Origin: Sipunculus nudus
Lineage: Eukaryota > Annelida > Sipuncula > Golfingiida > Sipunculidae
DNA length: 64,000 nt
Direction of reading: 5' to 3'
Assembly (NCBI GenBank): GCA_026874595.1
Contig: CM049308.1
Location: forward strand, 37,907,027-37,971,026
Translations under genes and position numbers: made by a program
Part shown: positions 11,930 to 24,314 of the stretch, piece after piece
Position numbering within the stretch: position 1 is the first letter of the stretch
How the letters are laid out: every line of letters begins with the position of its first letter
The notes under the pieces: model-generated
The model's input: only the letters and a program-made list of their open reading frames with translations
Databases searched by the model: none
What the model was told of the DNA's origin: nothing

Positions 11930-13155
11930 TAAAAAAACTATATATTAGCGCATACCACATCATGTATATTGTCTATATTAGAATGAACTAGATATCAAAA
12001 ACTTATGAAAGTTACTTTAAATGAAAAGAGTTGAAATGAATTGATTATTGAATTTCCGACTTTTATTGTCGATTAATGGCTGATTTCGATTCTATGAATG
12101 GATTACTTGATGCACCGTAACAGTACTAAAGTAAATCCATATGCAATTTATTAAACATGTATGATCGATTGCAATACAAGGTCAAGCATATAAACACGCA
12201 AAGTTCAGATTGCTTCAGATATTGCTTGAGGGTAACACTTCTCTCCCTAAATGGGCTCCACGTCACCTGTTCCGTGAGCGCGTGCAATTTCCGGGCAGAC
12301 GATCACTGACTTTCACATATTAGGCGATTAGGAATCCTGGATGCAAAGCTGAAAATTCGTAGTTAGCATGTTTTCATCCTGAGTGACTTCTTCTTTTATC
12401 TCTTGGAGAATAAATATCTTTTATGTAAGTGGATTTTGTCATGTTTCCATTCAAGTATGTTTTGGGCGTCTCGTCGGGTGCCAAGCCGCCGACTCGCTCG
12501 TTGATTGATCATCAAATCCCTGAAACTCCTGCACGAACAGAGGTGCAGTGGTTCGTTTAGAGCTGATTGTGGGTACCATTTTTTAATGCTTGCGATTGCA
12601 TGCCTGTCTTAATGCTAGGCGGGAAGTTGCAATGTAATTTTAATTTATGCCATTGCGTAGTCTCTTCCGTACTTTCACCCCATTAGCCAACGATAAATGG
12701 ATGTGACGAGGGAAAAACGATTCAGAACTCAGGTGTTAATTATGAAGCGATTTCACCGCACATGCGTAGTGTTGTACCGTGTTGTTCCGGGGTGGATTCA
12801 AGTATTTTCACTCCTGTGTGTTAAAGTCACATACTGCAATTGTTGACCATTCCTGACCATAACAGATTTACAAAGCACTGGTTTAGACACACACACGCAA
12901 GGGATTTAACAGATGCCAGTCTGATAGCATCCAGTAAGAACTGTAAACGCTGGTTCTAGGGGAAAAAAACCCAAGATTAATACGAAAACAGTTCAATGGC
13001 TCCAAACAACAAAGTGGTTTCTTATATATACTTGGTATTAAATGACAATGCGATCTGTTGGATTTTGCTTAACACTCGAAGGTGGAACACAGACCTAAAA
13101 TTTAGTCTTCCTACGCATATACGTTTCAAGCTCTCTGTAACAGAGGAATATTATA
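11930..13155. other. Unrecognised noncoding sequence
   Basis: No supported gene or repeat. Confidence 0.4.
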
Positions 13156-13160
13156 ATGTT

Positions 13161-13570
13161 ACGGGTTGACATTAAAGCGGACCGAACTGTCTCGCTAGTG
13201 AAGCTTGCTTTGCTAGCGAAACGGTTGGTACGCCGGACTTGTGCGCCACCAACATTGGTTCGAATCCGGGATCGGCTCAATGTTTTCCCCTGAATAAATT
13301 ATCTTTCTTAACAAAATATGGGCTCATCCAACGTGACGGTACTTTGTGGCCCAGGGAATAAGCTCACCAAAGTGTGACTCCTGGGATAACTAGTCTTGTT
13401 TTGATAGCAGAACGCTCCTAAGAGGGTGTGTGTGACGGGATGACATGAAAGCGGACCGAACTGACTCGCTAGTGAAGCTTACTTATAGCGAAGCGGTTGG
13501 AACGCCGGACATGTGCGCCACCGACATTGGTTCGAATCCCAGATCGGCCCGATATTTTCCCCTGAGCAAT
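13161..13570 (+). mobile_element. tRNA-like SINE unit in tandem (two copies, 272-274 bp apart)
   Basis: Both copies share AAAGCGGACCGAACTG, CTCGCTAGTGAAGCTT, GCGCCACC and a canonical polymerase III B-box GGTTCGAATCC (13257-13267 and 13529-13539). An A-box-like TAGCGAAaCGGTTGG lies about 45 bases upstream. The acceptor arm of a true tRNA does not form, so this is a tRNA-derived repeat and not a tRNA gene. Confidence 0.65.
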
Positions 13571-14000
13571 GTGTTCGTAACAATACATGGATATTTACCT
13601 AGAGATTAAGGAACCTTGCTGATGAAGATTTATTTTTCTTTTATCTGTTGTTTATTCTTTAATATGACGAAAGAATCTCTGATAGCTACCTTATTGAATA
13701 TGAGAGAAACGCGACACAAGACAATGTCTGATAATACGACTTATTGTTTTAATCAAACTCAGTAACGAAGGACAAACGCAGACTAAAAATCTTTGTAGTA
13801 ATAGGGATATATTTAAAAAATGTCATAATAAACGTCGTTTATTTCTCAATGTGCGTGTCCATGGTTTATATTGAATATTTTCTGATAGACTCTAGACAGC
13901 TCTAGTAAAATAATAGGTTAATTACTGGCATATATTCACGCGGAGCTGTTTACACGGTAAGCTAGTAATCGACTAAGAAAATCAGTTAATTTGCAAGAAA

Positions 14001-14747
14001 ACACAAATTTTGTTACGGAGATAAAAAATAATCAGATTCCGCAACAAGAGGCAGCGTTAAATGTCTAAGAGAATGAATAAAGATGTTAGTGGTTTTTTGT
14101 TAACAAATAATTATATTTTATTCTTAGAACAATCCTAACATTACAATACACTAAATCAATACAATTACACAGTATAACAATAATAAAAATGTACATCACC
14201 AGAGTGTCCGGATCTTGGCTTTAATTTTTGGATACTACCACCGTCACAGCTCAACAAGAGTCCTTTAACATAAATAATCCAGATGAACAGTTCATGTAAA
14301 TCTTCTCAGAGAATAGTTCGATTTAATCTCGTAAACAATCTGTTGTAATCCAAAAGTGAAGTTCTGGTAATAATCTCAAAGGCAAACTGAAGGCAATTCG
14401 TATTTAGTCTGTAAAGGTCCGTAGAATATCTGTAAGTTCTGCAATTATCGGGAAGGTAAAAAAAACTGACGAGAGAGTCACACTCTTCCGTGTCCGCTGG
14501 TATTTTTCTCTCTGCCGGCTCAAAAGACAGCCCCTATTTATAGCTTTTTCACCCGAAGCCCAGAACCTTCCATTCTTGAACCCTCTAGACTACACCGAAC
14601 ACCTTGTCTTTACAATCCGCGAGAGTTAAGCAAGTGCGGTTCCCATAGCAGGTTTGCGCACAGGGTTTGCGCTTAACACCAATCAGAATGCCTAGAACAT
14701 GCTAAGTTATGTAAAATCCCGCGCATAACAAACAGATACATGTCACA
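14001..14747 (-). mobile_element. LTR-like element copy C
   Basis: Antisense copy of the 10902-11657 family. Read on the minus strand it starts TGTGACATG, has a clear TATA box (CTATAAATA, near 14543-14535), then CAGCGGACACGG and the conserved GTTAACAAAAAACCAC region, and ends CTCCGTAACA. No coding region is associated with it. Confidence 0.65.
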
Positions 14748-14856
14748 ATATACATACACATATATATGGTTTCTTCGCAGTTAAAAAAATGCTACAGACG
14801 CTTCATAAATAGCCAAAGGTTTAACTAAACAGCCTATTTGAAGAAGACCCCAAGAG

Positions 14857-14915
14857 AATGGATGGATGGATAGATGGATGGATGGATGGATGGTTAGATC
14901 GATGGATGAATGGAT
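14857..14915. repeat. (GGAT)n microsatellite
   Basis: Imperfect ATGG/GGAT tetranucleotide array. Confidence 0.9.
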
Positions 14916-14959
14916 TGTTTGGTAGATGGATGTTCAGTTGGATGGGTCATGGATGGATT

Positions 14960-16570
14960 AGTAAAGCATGTTGAATTATTTGACCAATCTTTCTTAAATA
15001 TTTTTTTATATATGAGGATAGATACAGTTTCTGGACTCGAAATAATGTGAGGGATATCTCAAACGGTAAGAGAGGTCAGTCATCTACACTTAAACCATTG
15101 TAAACAGTTTATTCGACGTTTTGGATAAGATATTTATAGCACATGAAATCATCAAACTTTTTTTAATTTTCTTTCAATAGGCCTGATAACTTTACTCATG
15201 TGCCAAATATAGGTGTAGTTACATCTTAAAGTTGAAGTTAGGAAGTTAAAACTATAACATTTTATTGATGACTACTTTGTTTGAGATTTCGCCCTAGAAG
15301 TTTTACTGAAGTATAAAAAAAAAACATGTTAACTTAACTCTTGAAATCCCTTGATGTATGCCATGACTCGGCACTTAAATACATTCAGAAAGTAGACTTA
15401 ATTGATTTTTCTACATAAGCCGGAGAATAATATTATTATTTGTTCCATCTTTTCCCGCTTTCAATTTAGCGAACCATGTACACATATTCTCTTAGCTGGA
15501 TAACATCATGCTTACAAGATTGAAACAGCGTCCCGCTGATTGTGCCTGGAAATTGCCACTTTAAAGCTAAATAGAAACAGAGCTAGACTTAATAATCCTC
15601 TTGCCCGTAGCAAAAGATGCATTGTTGTTGACAGACAATAGCTCTCCACGGACCAAACCGACAAGGATTTATTTAATATCTCAAGATTTGCCCCGACAGG
15701 TACTGGTTCCACATGTAATAACTCACTGTGTAACCCGCGACTTATCACAGGAAGGGACCGCCCTGTAACCCCGAAGGCAGACGCTGGCCCCCTCCGCGGA
15801 TGACTCGGATCAAACAGTATTTGTAGCCAGCGTCTGATAGGCTTGTCTCAGATAGTGAAGATGAAGCAATCTCAAAAGGGTGGTACTGGCACCGATTTGA
15901 TTGTTTGACAGATCTGAACACAGTATAAGCCGCTCCCACCGTCTCAGGCCATGATTGAAAAAAGGCTCTTATAAGCAGACATATTTATTTTTTACCGGTC
16001 TGTGTTTTCCGGATATTTCATTATAAAACTGGAAGAAGCGTCGCGGTAAACTTTGCACAAAGCATGGCGCCTCTTTGAAGATATGTGATTTTTCATTTGA
16101 AATAATTTATAAGATGACTTTAATAATAATAATAATAAAGATGGAGGAAACTCTTTGATTGAGCTGCTTTAGAAGTTTGATTGAAACCCTTTGGATTACG
16201 CAGAGGGGATTAGAAAGACGACTTACAAATCTACTGAACGATCACTTGTCAAGATAAAAGGGCTGCTGCCAGTCAGACCGTGACAGTGTTTCGGAGGTTT
16301 GTTCTTTAAAGAAACCCCATAGAAACTTAAGATTTCTACTGAAGAAACCTGATAAAAGAGAAATATTCTTTCTTGTGTTTTATGTGCTCAGCTGTGAGAA
16401 ACTTCCTCAGTTTTTTCTTGACAAGTAACATGATAATGAACGTTTAATGTTTTATAGGTTCCAGTCTAACACTACAGAGTTCATACCTGTGTTCTGCTCG
16501 TCAGTAGGGCAAATTTGTGGAAGATTATTAATTTTAAAAGTAAGGGATTCTAGAATTGGTAACTCTCTTA
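14960..16570. other. Unrecognised noncoding sequence
   Basis: No supported gene. Open frames at 15512-15748 and 15745-15939 (minus) lack any recognisable motif. Confidence 0.4.
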
Positions 16571-16575
16571 ATAAT

Positions 16576-18003
16576 TGTATCCGCCAAAACAGAGTTTTGC
16601 GGATACTATGTTTTCAGCTGCACGCCGCCGCCGCCGCCGCGTAGGTCTCCGGAGAACTCCTCCGTAACCGCTGGGCGGAATTTTACGAAACCCGGGATTA
16701 TGTTCGGGTAACATGTGAACTGCTGCGCCCCAATTTTGTTTTGACCTCTGACCTTTCCTCTGCGCTCTGCGTCCTTTTGTGCGTCTGTTTCCACACATAA
16801 ACCCACATATCTCGGGAACCGTTTGACCGATCAGGAAATTTTTTTTGCACAAATGTAGCCCTTGGAGAGCTTTATAAAATACACAAACAATGGTGGCGCC
16901 ACCTGCAACCATGTTTACACAGTGTCCATCTGTTCGTCTGCCTTGGGTTAAAATCACTCATATCTCTGCAGTGACTTGACTAATTCACCTGAAATTCGGC
17001 ATGCGTACACATCCTGGATAGCTTTTCTGATTTTATGACAGGTGGCGCCACCTACATTCACGTTTACGCTGCAGACATCCAAGCTCATATCTCGGTAACC
17101 GTTTGACCGATCAGGAAATTTTTTTTGCACAAATGTAGCCCTTGGAGAGCTTTATAACATACACAAAAAATGGTGGCACCACCTGCAACCATGTTTGCAC
17201 AGTGTCCATCTGTTCGTCTGCCTTGGGTTAAAATCACTCATATCTCTGCAGTGACTTGACTTATTCACCTGAAATTCGGCATGCGTACACACATCCTGGA
17301 TAGCTTTTCTGATTTTATGACAGGTGGCGCCACCTACATTCACGTTTATGCTGCAGACATCCAAGCTTATATCTCGGGAACCGTTATACCGATCAGGAAA
17401 ATTTTTTGCACAAATATAGCCCTTGGAGAGCTTAATAACATACACAAAAATGGTGGCGCCACCTGCAACCATGTTTGCACAGTATCCATCTGTTCGTCTG
17501 CCTTGGGTTAAAATCACTCATATCTCTGCAGTGACTAGACTAATTCACCTGAAATTCGGCATGCGTAAACATCCTGGATAGCTTTTCTGATTTTATGACA
17601 GGTGGCGCCACCTACATTCACGTTTACACTGCAGACATCCAAGCTCATATCTCGGGAACCGTTTGACCGATTGGGCCAAAATTTTGCATGTGTAAAGATC
17701 TCACATAGCTCTTCATCATACGCAAAACTGGTGGCGCCACCTGCAGCCATTTTTGCACAGCTCCTGTCTGTTTGTCTGCCACGGGCTAAAATCACTCATA
17801 TACATGTAGTGGTTTGACTTATCTGCCTTAAATTTTGCATATGTATACAACTTGGACGGCTTTCTGGATTTTGTGGTATGGGGGGCAACCTACATACACA
17901 ATTTGGCTGCAGACATCCATGCTAATATGCAACACTCAATTTTCCCTTGCCACTCAATCCATGCCTCCCTTCACCCGTTCCACTTTGATTTAGGCGGATA
18001 CAT
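16576..18003. mobile_element. MITE-like element with short terminal inverted repeats and internal tandem array
   Basis: The left end reads TGTATCCGCCAAAA (16576-16589). The right end, on the minus strand, reads ATGTATCCGCCTAAA (18003-17989). Between them lie a (CCG)n patch near 16625 and a tandem array of palindrome-centred units. There is no transposase frame. Nonautonomous elements with a tandem core are known in bivalves (pearl-type), but membership is inference. No clear target-site duplication was found. Confidence 0.5.
16807..17930 (+). repeat. Dimeric tandem array, 280-bp unit of two diverged half-units
   Basis: Half-units begin with ATATCTC (the last with ATATAC) at 16807, 16960, 17087, 17240, 17369, 17520, 17647 and 17798, so they alternate about 152 and 128 bp. 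Each carries the 12-bp palindrome GGTGGCGCCACC or a variant, at 16892, 17041, 17172 (variant), 17323, 17452, 17601, 17730 and about 17879 (degenerate). The A halves share GAACCGTTTGACCGAT; the B halves share GCAGTGACTTGAC. Confidence 0.88.
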
Positions 18004-18184
18004 GTAGTCGCTTGTCGACTACCCGTATTCTAGTTTCCCTTTGGAAATGATTGCTTCTATCGACAGAATATAAATTATGTTTTAATCCCTGAGTAAAACA
18101 TAGAACAACTAAAAATATTTATTACTTAAATCTTTCAAAGCAATCTATCAAAATGTTTTACAACAATGCTCCCGATTAGCGACG

Positions 18185-18280
18185 ACTTTTTAGCTCAGCT
18201 GACTGAAAGTCATCTGAGCTATAGCGATCACTCTTTGTCCGTCGTCCGTCTGGCCGTCTGGTCTTTTTTTTTTGTTAATT
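18185..18280 (+). repeat. Mollusc-type hairpin repeat (AGCTCAGCTGACT)
   Basis: A near-perfect hairpin, with arms 18192-18204 and 18208-18220, 12 of 13 bases paired and loop GAA, is followed by GAGCTATAGCGATCACTC and GTCCGTCGTCCGTC. From memory this layout is frequent in bivalve genomes, where it starts dispersed elements. Confidence 0.55.
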
Positions 18281-18445
18281 TGACCATTCGAGAAACTGTT
18301 CAAGATAAGTAGGTAAACCTTTCGGCAGATAGTCAGAAGGATGCAGATATGTTTTTACAGGTGCCCCTTTGATTGTGTGCAGCGGTCTTACAGATGATTG
18401 TTTTATTGTGCACACGGATGTTCCATGTGTTGTTGGCATTGTGTT

Positions 18446-19211
18446 TGTGTGCCGCGCGTAGCTCGTGTTGTGGCGGCATTGCCTGGCCGGTGTGTTGCAG
18501 ACTCGGTTAAATCCGCATTGGTTGAACCCTAGGTACACGGCGTTCCCGTTCTAGTATGTTCTTTGAGCGTGTGTACTGTATTAGATTCTTTAGAATGTTC
18601 GAGTTATGGAAGGTTCTCGGCTAGAGGTGAAAAGTTATAAACAGGGGGCTGTGTTTTAGAGCCGGAAGAGAGAAAGGTGAGAGAATATACCAGCGGACAC
18701 AGAAGCGTGTATGTCAGTTTGTGGGACCTATTCCGATAAGTGCGGCTACTATAGATTTTCTTCAGAGTTTCTTCTGGATTTGTGACGAATCTTGTTTGGT
18801 CTTCAGTTTACTTTCTGGATTGTTGCAAGAGCTTAACATTGGACTGTTATTCCCCGAGAGAATTTGTGTGAACTTTTCATCCGGCTTATACATTTAAAAG
18901 GACTTATCGCTGTGACAGTGGTATCCAGGTAATGTGCACTTTGTTTATTTTACTGTGTGATTATATTGATCGTTTGTTACACTGCGGTTGTACTGTGTTA
19001 TTGTATTGATTTAGTATATTGTAATGTTAGGGTTGTTTTAAGAATTAATTATGGTTATTTGTTAACACAAAAAAAAAACACTGACTTTCTTTATTCATCC
19101 CCTAGACATTTCACGCTGCCTAGTGTTACAGAATCTGATTTTTTTTTATCTCCATTACAAAATATATGTTCATCAAGTATACGCGATCTGTTGATATTAG
19201 GTTCCGTAACA
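18446..19211 (+). mobile_element. LTR-like element copy B
   Basis: Same family as copy A, with a TATA box TATAAA at 18636-18641, CAGCGGACACAGAAG, TTCAGTTTACTTTCTGGATT, TTTCACGCTGCCTAGTGTTA and the terminal TATTAGGTTCCGTAACA. A GGTGCCCCTTTGA string at about 18360 also resembles sequence just before copy A, so the true left end may lie up to 85 bp further out. No open frame of retroviral type is seen. Confidence 0.65.
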
Positions 19212-19214
19212 ATA

Positions 19215-20815
19215 TCCTGTGTTTGGAATCTTGAAGATGTACCTCTGAAAAAGTTTATTATATTCCTGGATACCTTTGTTGATATAAAAATTGTATTTTA
19301 AACACCACAATTTTTTTTGGAAGGTCCAAGGCTGACAGTTGGCAAAATTATAAAGGTTTAACCAAAAACAGGGGCGACATTCGTAAAACTTTTTTTTTTG
19401 CTGTGACCTAAGAGTAAAAGAGGACAGGAGAAGACGTCTGAAAACCACACAACTTGGGTAACGTAAATTACTTCTTATTGTGCCAAGTTTACATTAATAA
19501 CACATGATTTGTAGGTGAGTTGATGGACTGATTAGACACGACGCAAAACTTATATTAGTAAGGAGTATATTTCAGTTATTAAGAGACCAATAACTGTTTG
19601 TTTCAATCGTGTGAGCATAACTATATAATTAATACGCAGTTGGGTTTTTTCTAGACAAAGGTTTATATGCTTTCGTTCTGATTAGGCCTTCGAAATTCGG
19701 CATAGTATCGGCGGTGCACTCTTCTTGGACAAATTTGTAATTTTTTTGCGGGATAATGCCCTATTAAGATGCATAATTAATAATTTTAATATTCCTCAAA
19801 TAGGTGCTTTTCTTTCGTGCTTCAAGGTCCTCCAGGCCTGTCACTTTTTTGAGAAGGCGTATGGGATTTTCCTTTTTTTCGAGCACACTGGCCACAGAGC
19901 GGTCACTTGCAATTCGCGGCCACAGTTCCATTCATTGATCCCAGTACTTCAGTCAACAGGAAGTAAAGCTTTTTGATTCAAAACAAAGGCTACATGACTC
20001 CGCTTTCAATCCAAGGGCTTTTCAGTTGGGTTAACACTACGACAAGTTACACAACCTATATAGGTATATATATGTATGCTGATTTCTATACATTCATTAA
20101 TACTTTTCCATTATACCCATGGTTTCAATTTATGGATTGTTTGATAAAAAGGTTGTTCAAAGCCCTACAATTAAACACAGTTCGGGGGGGGGGACATATT
20201 TATTTAGATCCGAAATCACCAGGGACTTTGAAACATAAAAACATATTACCAGTACACCTTTTAACTGATAGGGATTTCATTAACAAAGTAGATTCTGCAG
20301 TCGGAGCCTAAAATGCTCCACCAGAACTCTTTATCTATATATGATGAAGTGTACACTTTTCACGAATAAACACTCACGCTTCAGTGACCCGGTTTCACCT
20401 GGCGGGTGGCAGAACAAATCCATACGAATGGGCGGCTTCTGCATGAGGACAAAGGGATTCTTCTTTTGTCATAATGGTATATACGACAAATTTATATTTT
20501 GTTGATTCTGATTACCTTCCAAAGGTAATGTATTGTTCAAATGGCTTTACGCTTACCCTCTGCAACTTTTCTTAACAATCCAGTTATACCTTTTTGCGTT
20601 AATTTTACTTTAGACAATGAAATTAACCAAGGCTGAATTCATTTCTTTGTCACGGATTTGCACCAAAGGTGTAAACCTCTCTTTGGAGAAGAATATACCT
20701 AAAATCAATATAATATGGGGGAAAAGCACCGAATTTGTGTGCGCCGTGTTCGGTATGGGAAAATTAAGTAAAATGATATATAACCTAAATCTATGGGCGC
20801 CATTTCAGTTGACTC
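19215..20815. other. Unrecognised noncoding sequence
   Basis: Open frames at 19725-19976 and 19973-20311 (plus) show no motif. A G-run lies near 20183-20192. No gene is supported. Confidence 0.4.
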
Positions 20816-20825
20816 ATTACTTCTG

Positions 20826-21000
20826 TTCTATTGAACAGACCAGTGCTGACACCTTCGGCCCTCTTCGCTGGCGTCCCGGGTTCGATTCCTGGCGTGGCAA
20901 GTTTCCTCCATAGCTACAGATTACCGAACGCCAGCATCCAAGCCTTGAAAAGTGCCCCGTATTATAGGTTATTGTAACTATTTGACGATTCAAGAGAACC
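20826..21000 (+). mobile_element. tRNA-derived SINE (second type), copy 1
   Basis: A B-box GGGTTCGATTCC at 20878-20889 sits in a pairable T-arm (CCGGG/CCTGG). The downstream body CCGAACGCCAGCATCCAAGCC matches 53205-53285. The 5' acceptor arm does not match the 3' side, so it is not a functional tRNA. Confidence 0.5.
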
Positions 21001-21039
21001 TGAATTGTCTCTTGAACTTCAAGAGACAATTGGTGCAAG

Positions 21040-23140
21040 AAAATCACCCATAGTGTGTTAAATCTTCTGTCTTTGCTTCAAAACAGGTACTCACGGGGCA
21101 AATGGTTATTTACTGATGTTACCTTCTGTATGAATGGCAGAAGAAACGATGGTACATACATGAGAATCTGGGTTGTGTTTACATAACAATGAAAATCACT
21201 AAGATCCGGTTCTGCACTCCAACTATACGCGCTCTTTTAGTGGATATATTTAAATAACGTAATAATTATACTTAGTGCCTCTGCGGTGCCAACGTAAAAT
21301 AGACAGTGCTTCACTTGCACTTGCTATGCAACTGCATGGGTCGTCGACATAATCTTCCCCTGATACGATAACAAAAGAATAAGCTCGAAACCAGTTCTCT
21401 ATTATAAAAGATGCTTCACCCAAACGCACCGAGCGGAGCACAGGGACGTTGTTAAGTTCATTGAATAAATTAAGAGTATGTCGGTGTCGATATCACCTGT
21501 ATTGTAGTGGGGGAAGTCACTTTTTCTAAGATCTTCTTTAGGGTGTTAAATGTGTATGCTTCGCTCCCTTTGTATCCCACCATACAGGTTTGATCAAAGG
21601 CGGCTCGCAGACATTGCGTATTAGACGGATTAGGGATATCTGTTGAAAGTAGGATGATAGAATAACGTCATGCCAGTGACAGAAAATACAAGTTCTCAAA
21701 AACACTAGTTGCTTAGGATAGCAAACGTAATAAAATATGTAAGCAAATATGTAACCAGTTACGGAAATGCTGCTAACCGAGATACAAGGACTTATACTGA
21801 AAGGTCCCATATATTCACTCTTAAAGATATCCGTCGAACAGCCAGTATGGTCGCCACAGCCTGCGGCGTCTTTAGTTTTGACATCATCTTGCGGACTCCT
21901 ACATCTCCCATGGAGGAATTGTAGTAAATTGCGTGATATATAAACTGACAATCGGACTAGTCACAAGCAGAATCTGACTACGGATAGGCACATAAAATGA
22001 CAGACCATCTGCCCCTGATAACCATAAAATGAATGATTGCTTCGCATCAAAGTCCCCAGTTGGCTGCAGGCCTTAGCGCCTCTTCTGTCACGTCATTCAT
22101 AATCATGGATTACGCATTGGCGTTCCTCTATAAAGGCATACGTCACCACCATCGTCACTCTCTTTGGACACACCCAGTGAAGCAGATTTACAAGGTAATA
22201 AACATGCGACTTTGCATGACGTTTAGATGAGGATAAAAAAAATGACTTTGAAAAGGGAATTTACAAATCTCCCCTCACCACCTCTCTCTCTCTCTCTCTC
22301 TCTCTCCCATACACAATAATTTTAGAAACCGTATCTGTAATACACTTACTAAGAAAGGAGCTGCAGTTGAAATACCTTTATATAGATAGTAATATTAATA
22401 ATATTTAATAATATTATATAGATAGACTCTTCTTATCAGAAAGGTATATTGTTCTTGTGGAAGAAGTCCCGGTGAGTTAACTATTCTTGCCTGGGGTCAG
22501 TGAAATTAGAAACCAGTGTATTATGAGGTCTTTATTCTGAAATTACATCACCCTCTGTGATTGTCAGGTTGTAAGTCGCTGCATTTCTTTACGGCAAGGG
22601 CGTGTGGAGCACTGGTGACAAGAAACAGGACATGTCTGTTCCCGTCATTTTAGGAGCGACTTCTGTGGATGCAATTTTGTTTGCAAGGGTTTTTAATTCA
22701 CGATATTCGCGAAAAAGGCCCCATCGTAGAAGGCAAGTCGAAAGGTAGAACATTGAATTCGAATATAAATTTTAATAGATAGTGTATGTCCAAAGATTGC
22801 TATTTGAATGATAACTGATCTTTCAATTTAAATGCCAACAATGAACAATATCGTTCGATGTTATCTTGGGTTCTCGTCAAATTTTTAAGAATTTGCGCAC
22901 GTATGATTATATATAATTTATTCCCATAGTACAAGATAACTTTCTGTAGGTTTTAAATATGGTGAGATCGCGAAAAAATTGAACTTCGCGAAACAGTGAG
23001 AAAGTGGAAATTTAACCACGAAATTTTTGAGCAAACCACAGTATTTCTTTTGGAGGAGATAGCAGCATTTACTCTTCATGCATCAACATCCGACCTTACC
23101 CAGAGTTCATTATAAAGAAAGCCTCTCAGCGTGCGTACGT
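21040..23140. other. Unrecognised noncoding sequence with one (TC)n tract
   Basis: A TC microsatellite lies at 22281-22307. Overlapping frames on both strands at 21538-21951 show no family resemblance. Confidence 0.4.
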
Positions 23141-23149
23141 TTGAACCCT

Positions 23150-23470
23150 CCTATATAGGCCCCTGCCACACATTCCCGGTGTTGCGTCCCGGTTTGCCTT
23201 GGCGCATCCCGGTGCACTTCTGATTTCTGTACTGACGGTCCTTCCTAGGTTTCACTAGGGTCCTCCAAAAAGCTAGGGGTATATTACGGTTTGAAGCCTA
23301 TTGACCCCGTTTAACTACGGCCAAAAAAAGGGCGCCAGTAGGTCGCCAGTACGGTCATCCCGGCTCTGGCAGGGCCCTAGTGCGGCATGATTATGTTTCA
23401 CTACGGTTTCAACCGTTTACTAGGGTCAACTACCATGTTTACCGGCACCCACACGGGTTTAACTCGAGAC
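23150..23470. repeat. Degenerate ACTACGG/ACTAGGG-rich block
   Basis: Repeated strings such as CACTACGGTTT, CACTAGGGT, TTACGGTTT, AACTACGG and AGTACGG, plus TCCCGG, over 300 bp. The composition differs from the AT-rich flanks. Probably a decayed tandem repeat. Confidence 0.45.
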
Positions 23471-23756
23471 CAGCACGGCGACTATGATATTTCAAGCATT
23501 TGCCATTTCTGTGCAGTTCAATGTTTGAGCAGTTAAAAATACGTAACTAGATTTTTAAAATCTTGTAAAGGAAACCTGGAATGAAGCCCCCAAGAATCCT
23601 CAGGAAGAGAATCAGTTTGATGATGAGATGTCTCAGCTCTACCTATAGATACGGAGCAAAAAAAGATTGAACCATAATCAGTTGATCCAGTTTGCATATA
23701 TTGCTTATTTATACAATACATGAATATTCTAAATGGATCATGAATGTAAATATAAC

Positions 23757-23757
<1 letters not shown>

Positions 23758-23809
<52 letters not shown>
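23758..23809. repeat. (TA)n microsatellite
   Basis: Uninterrupted TA array. Confidence 0.95.
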
Positions 23810-23812
<3 letters not shown>

Positions 23813-24314
23813 TAACAGAAATATAACAGAATGTTATGAAACTTGCACCAGAGCTTATTATATGGTGCATAGCCTTGATATGAATGAGCGATGAAATTCA
23901 ATTATTACTGATGGACATGAAGGAGTTTTCCATTCTGTGACAGGAAGAAAACATCAAGTTTTAGAACAGCCATATTTATACGAGCCACTAAGCGACTGGT
24001 CCGTCGAAGATAGACTGGATATGCTTTTTATAACACCATGTGATCTCAATTGCCCCTGAAAGAACCACTCATATCTAAAGGTACAGGAAACTTGGACGCG
24101 CCCTATATTTTCTCTATCTTAAACCCACTGGATGTAGTCGGACATAGAAGAAAATGTGTGCAGTCAGATTCTAACCCACACTCCTTGTACTGTACAGATA
24201 TACAAGGTTACTCTGTCTCCCCGATGGAAAATAATGCTCAACATCCCTGCTTAAAAATGCACCATGCAAGTATTTATTTTAATTATTTTCCTTGTATAAG
24301 CATTTTTAAAATAT

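Noticed and set aside
16568-17817. Several 65-129-codon frames on both strands
   Set aside because: They repeat in step with the 280-bp array and are products of its unit.
20826-20900. Possible tRNA gene with GGGTTCGATTCC
   Set aside because: The T-arm pairs but the 5' acceptor and anticodon arms do not, and the body matches a second copy at 53.2 kb, so a SINE is the better call.
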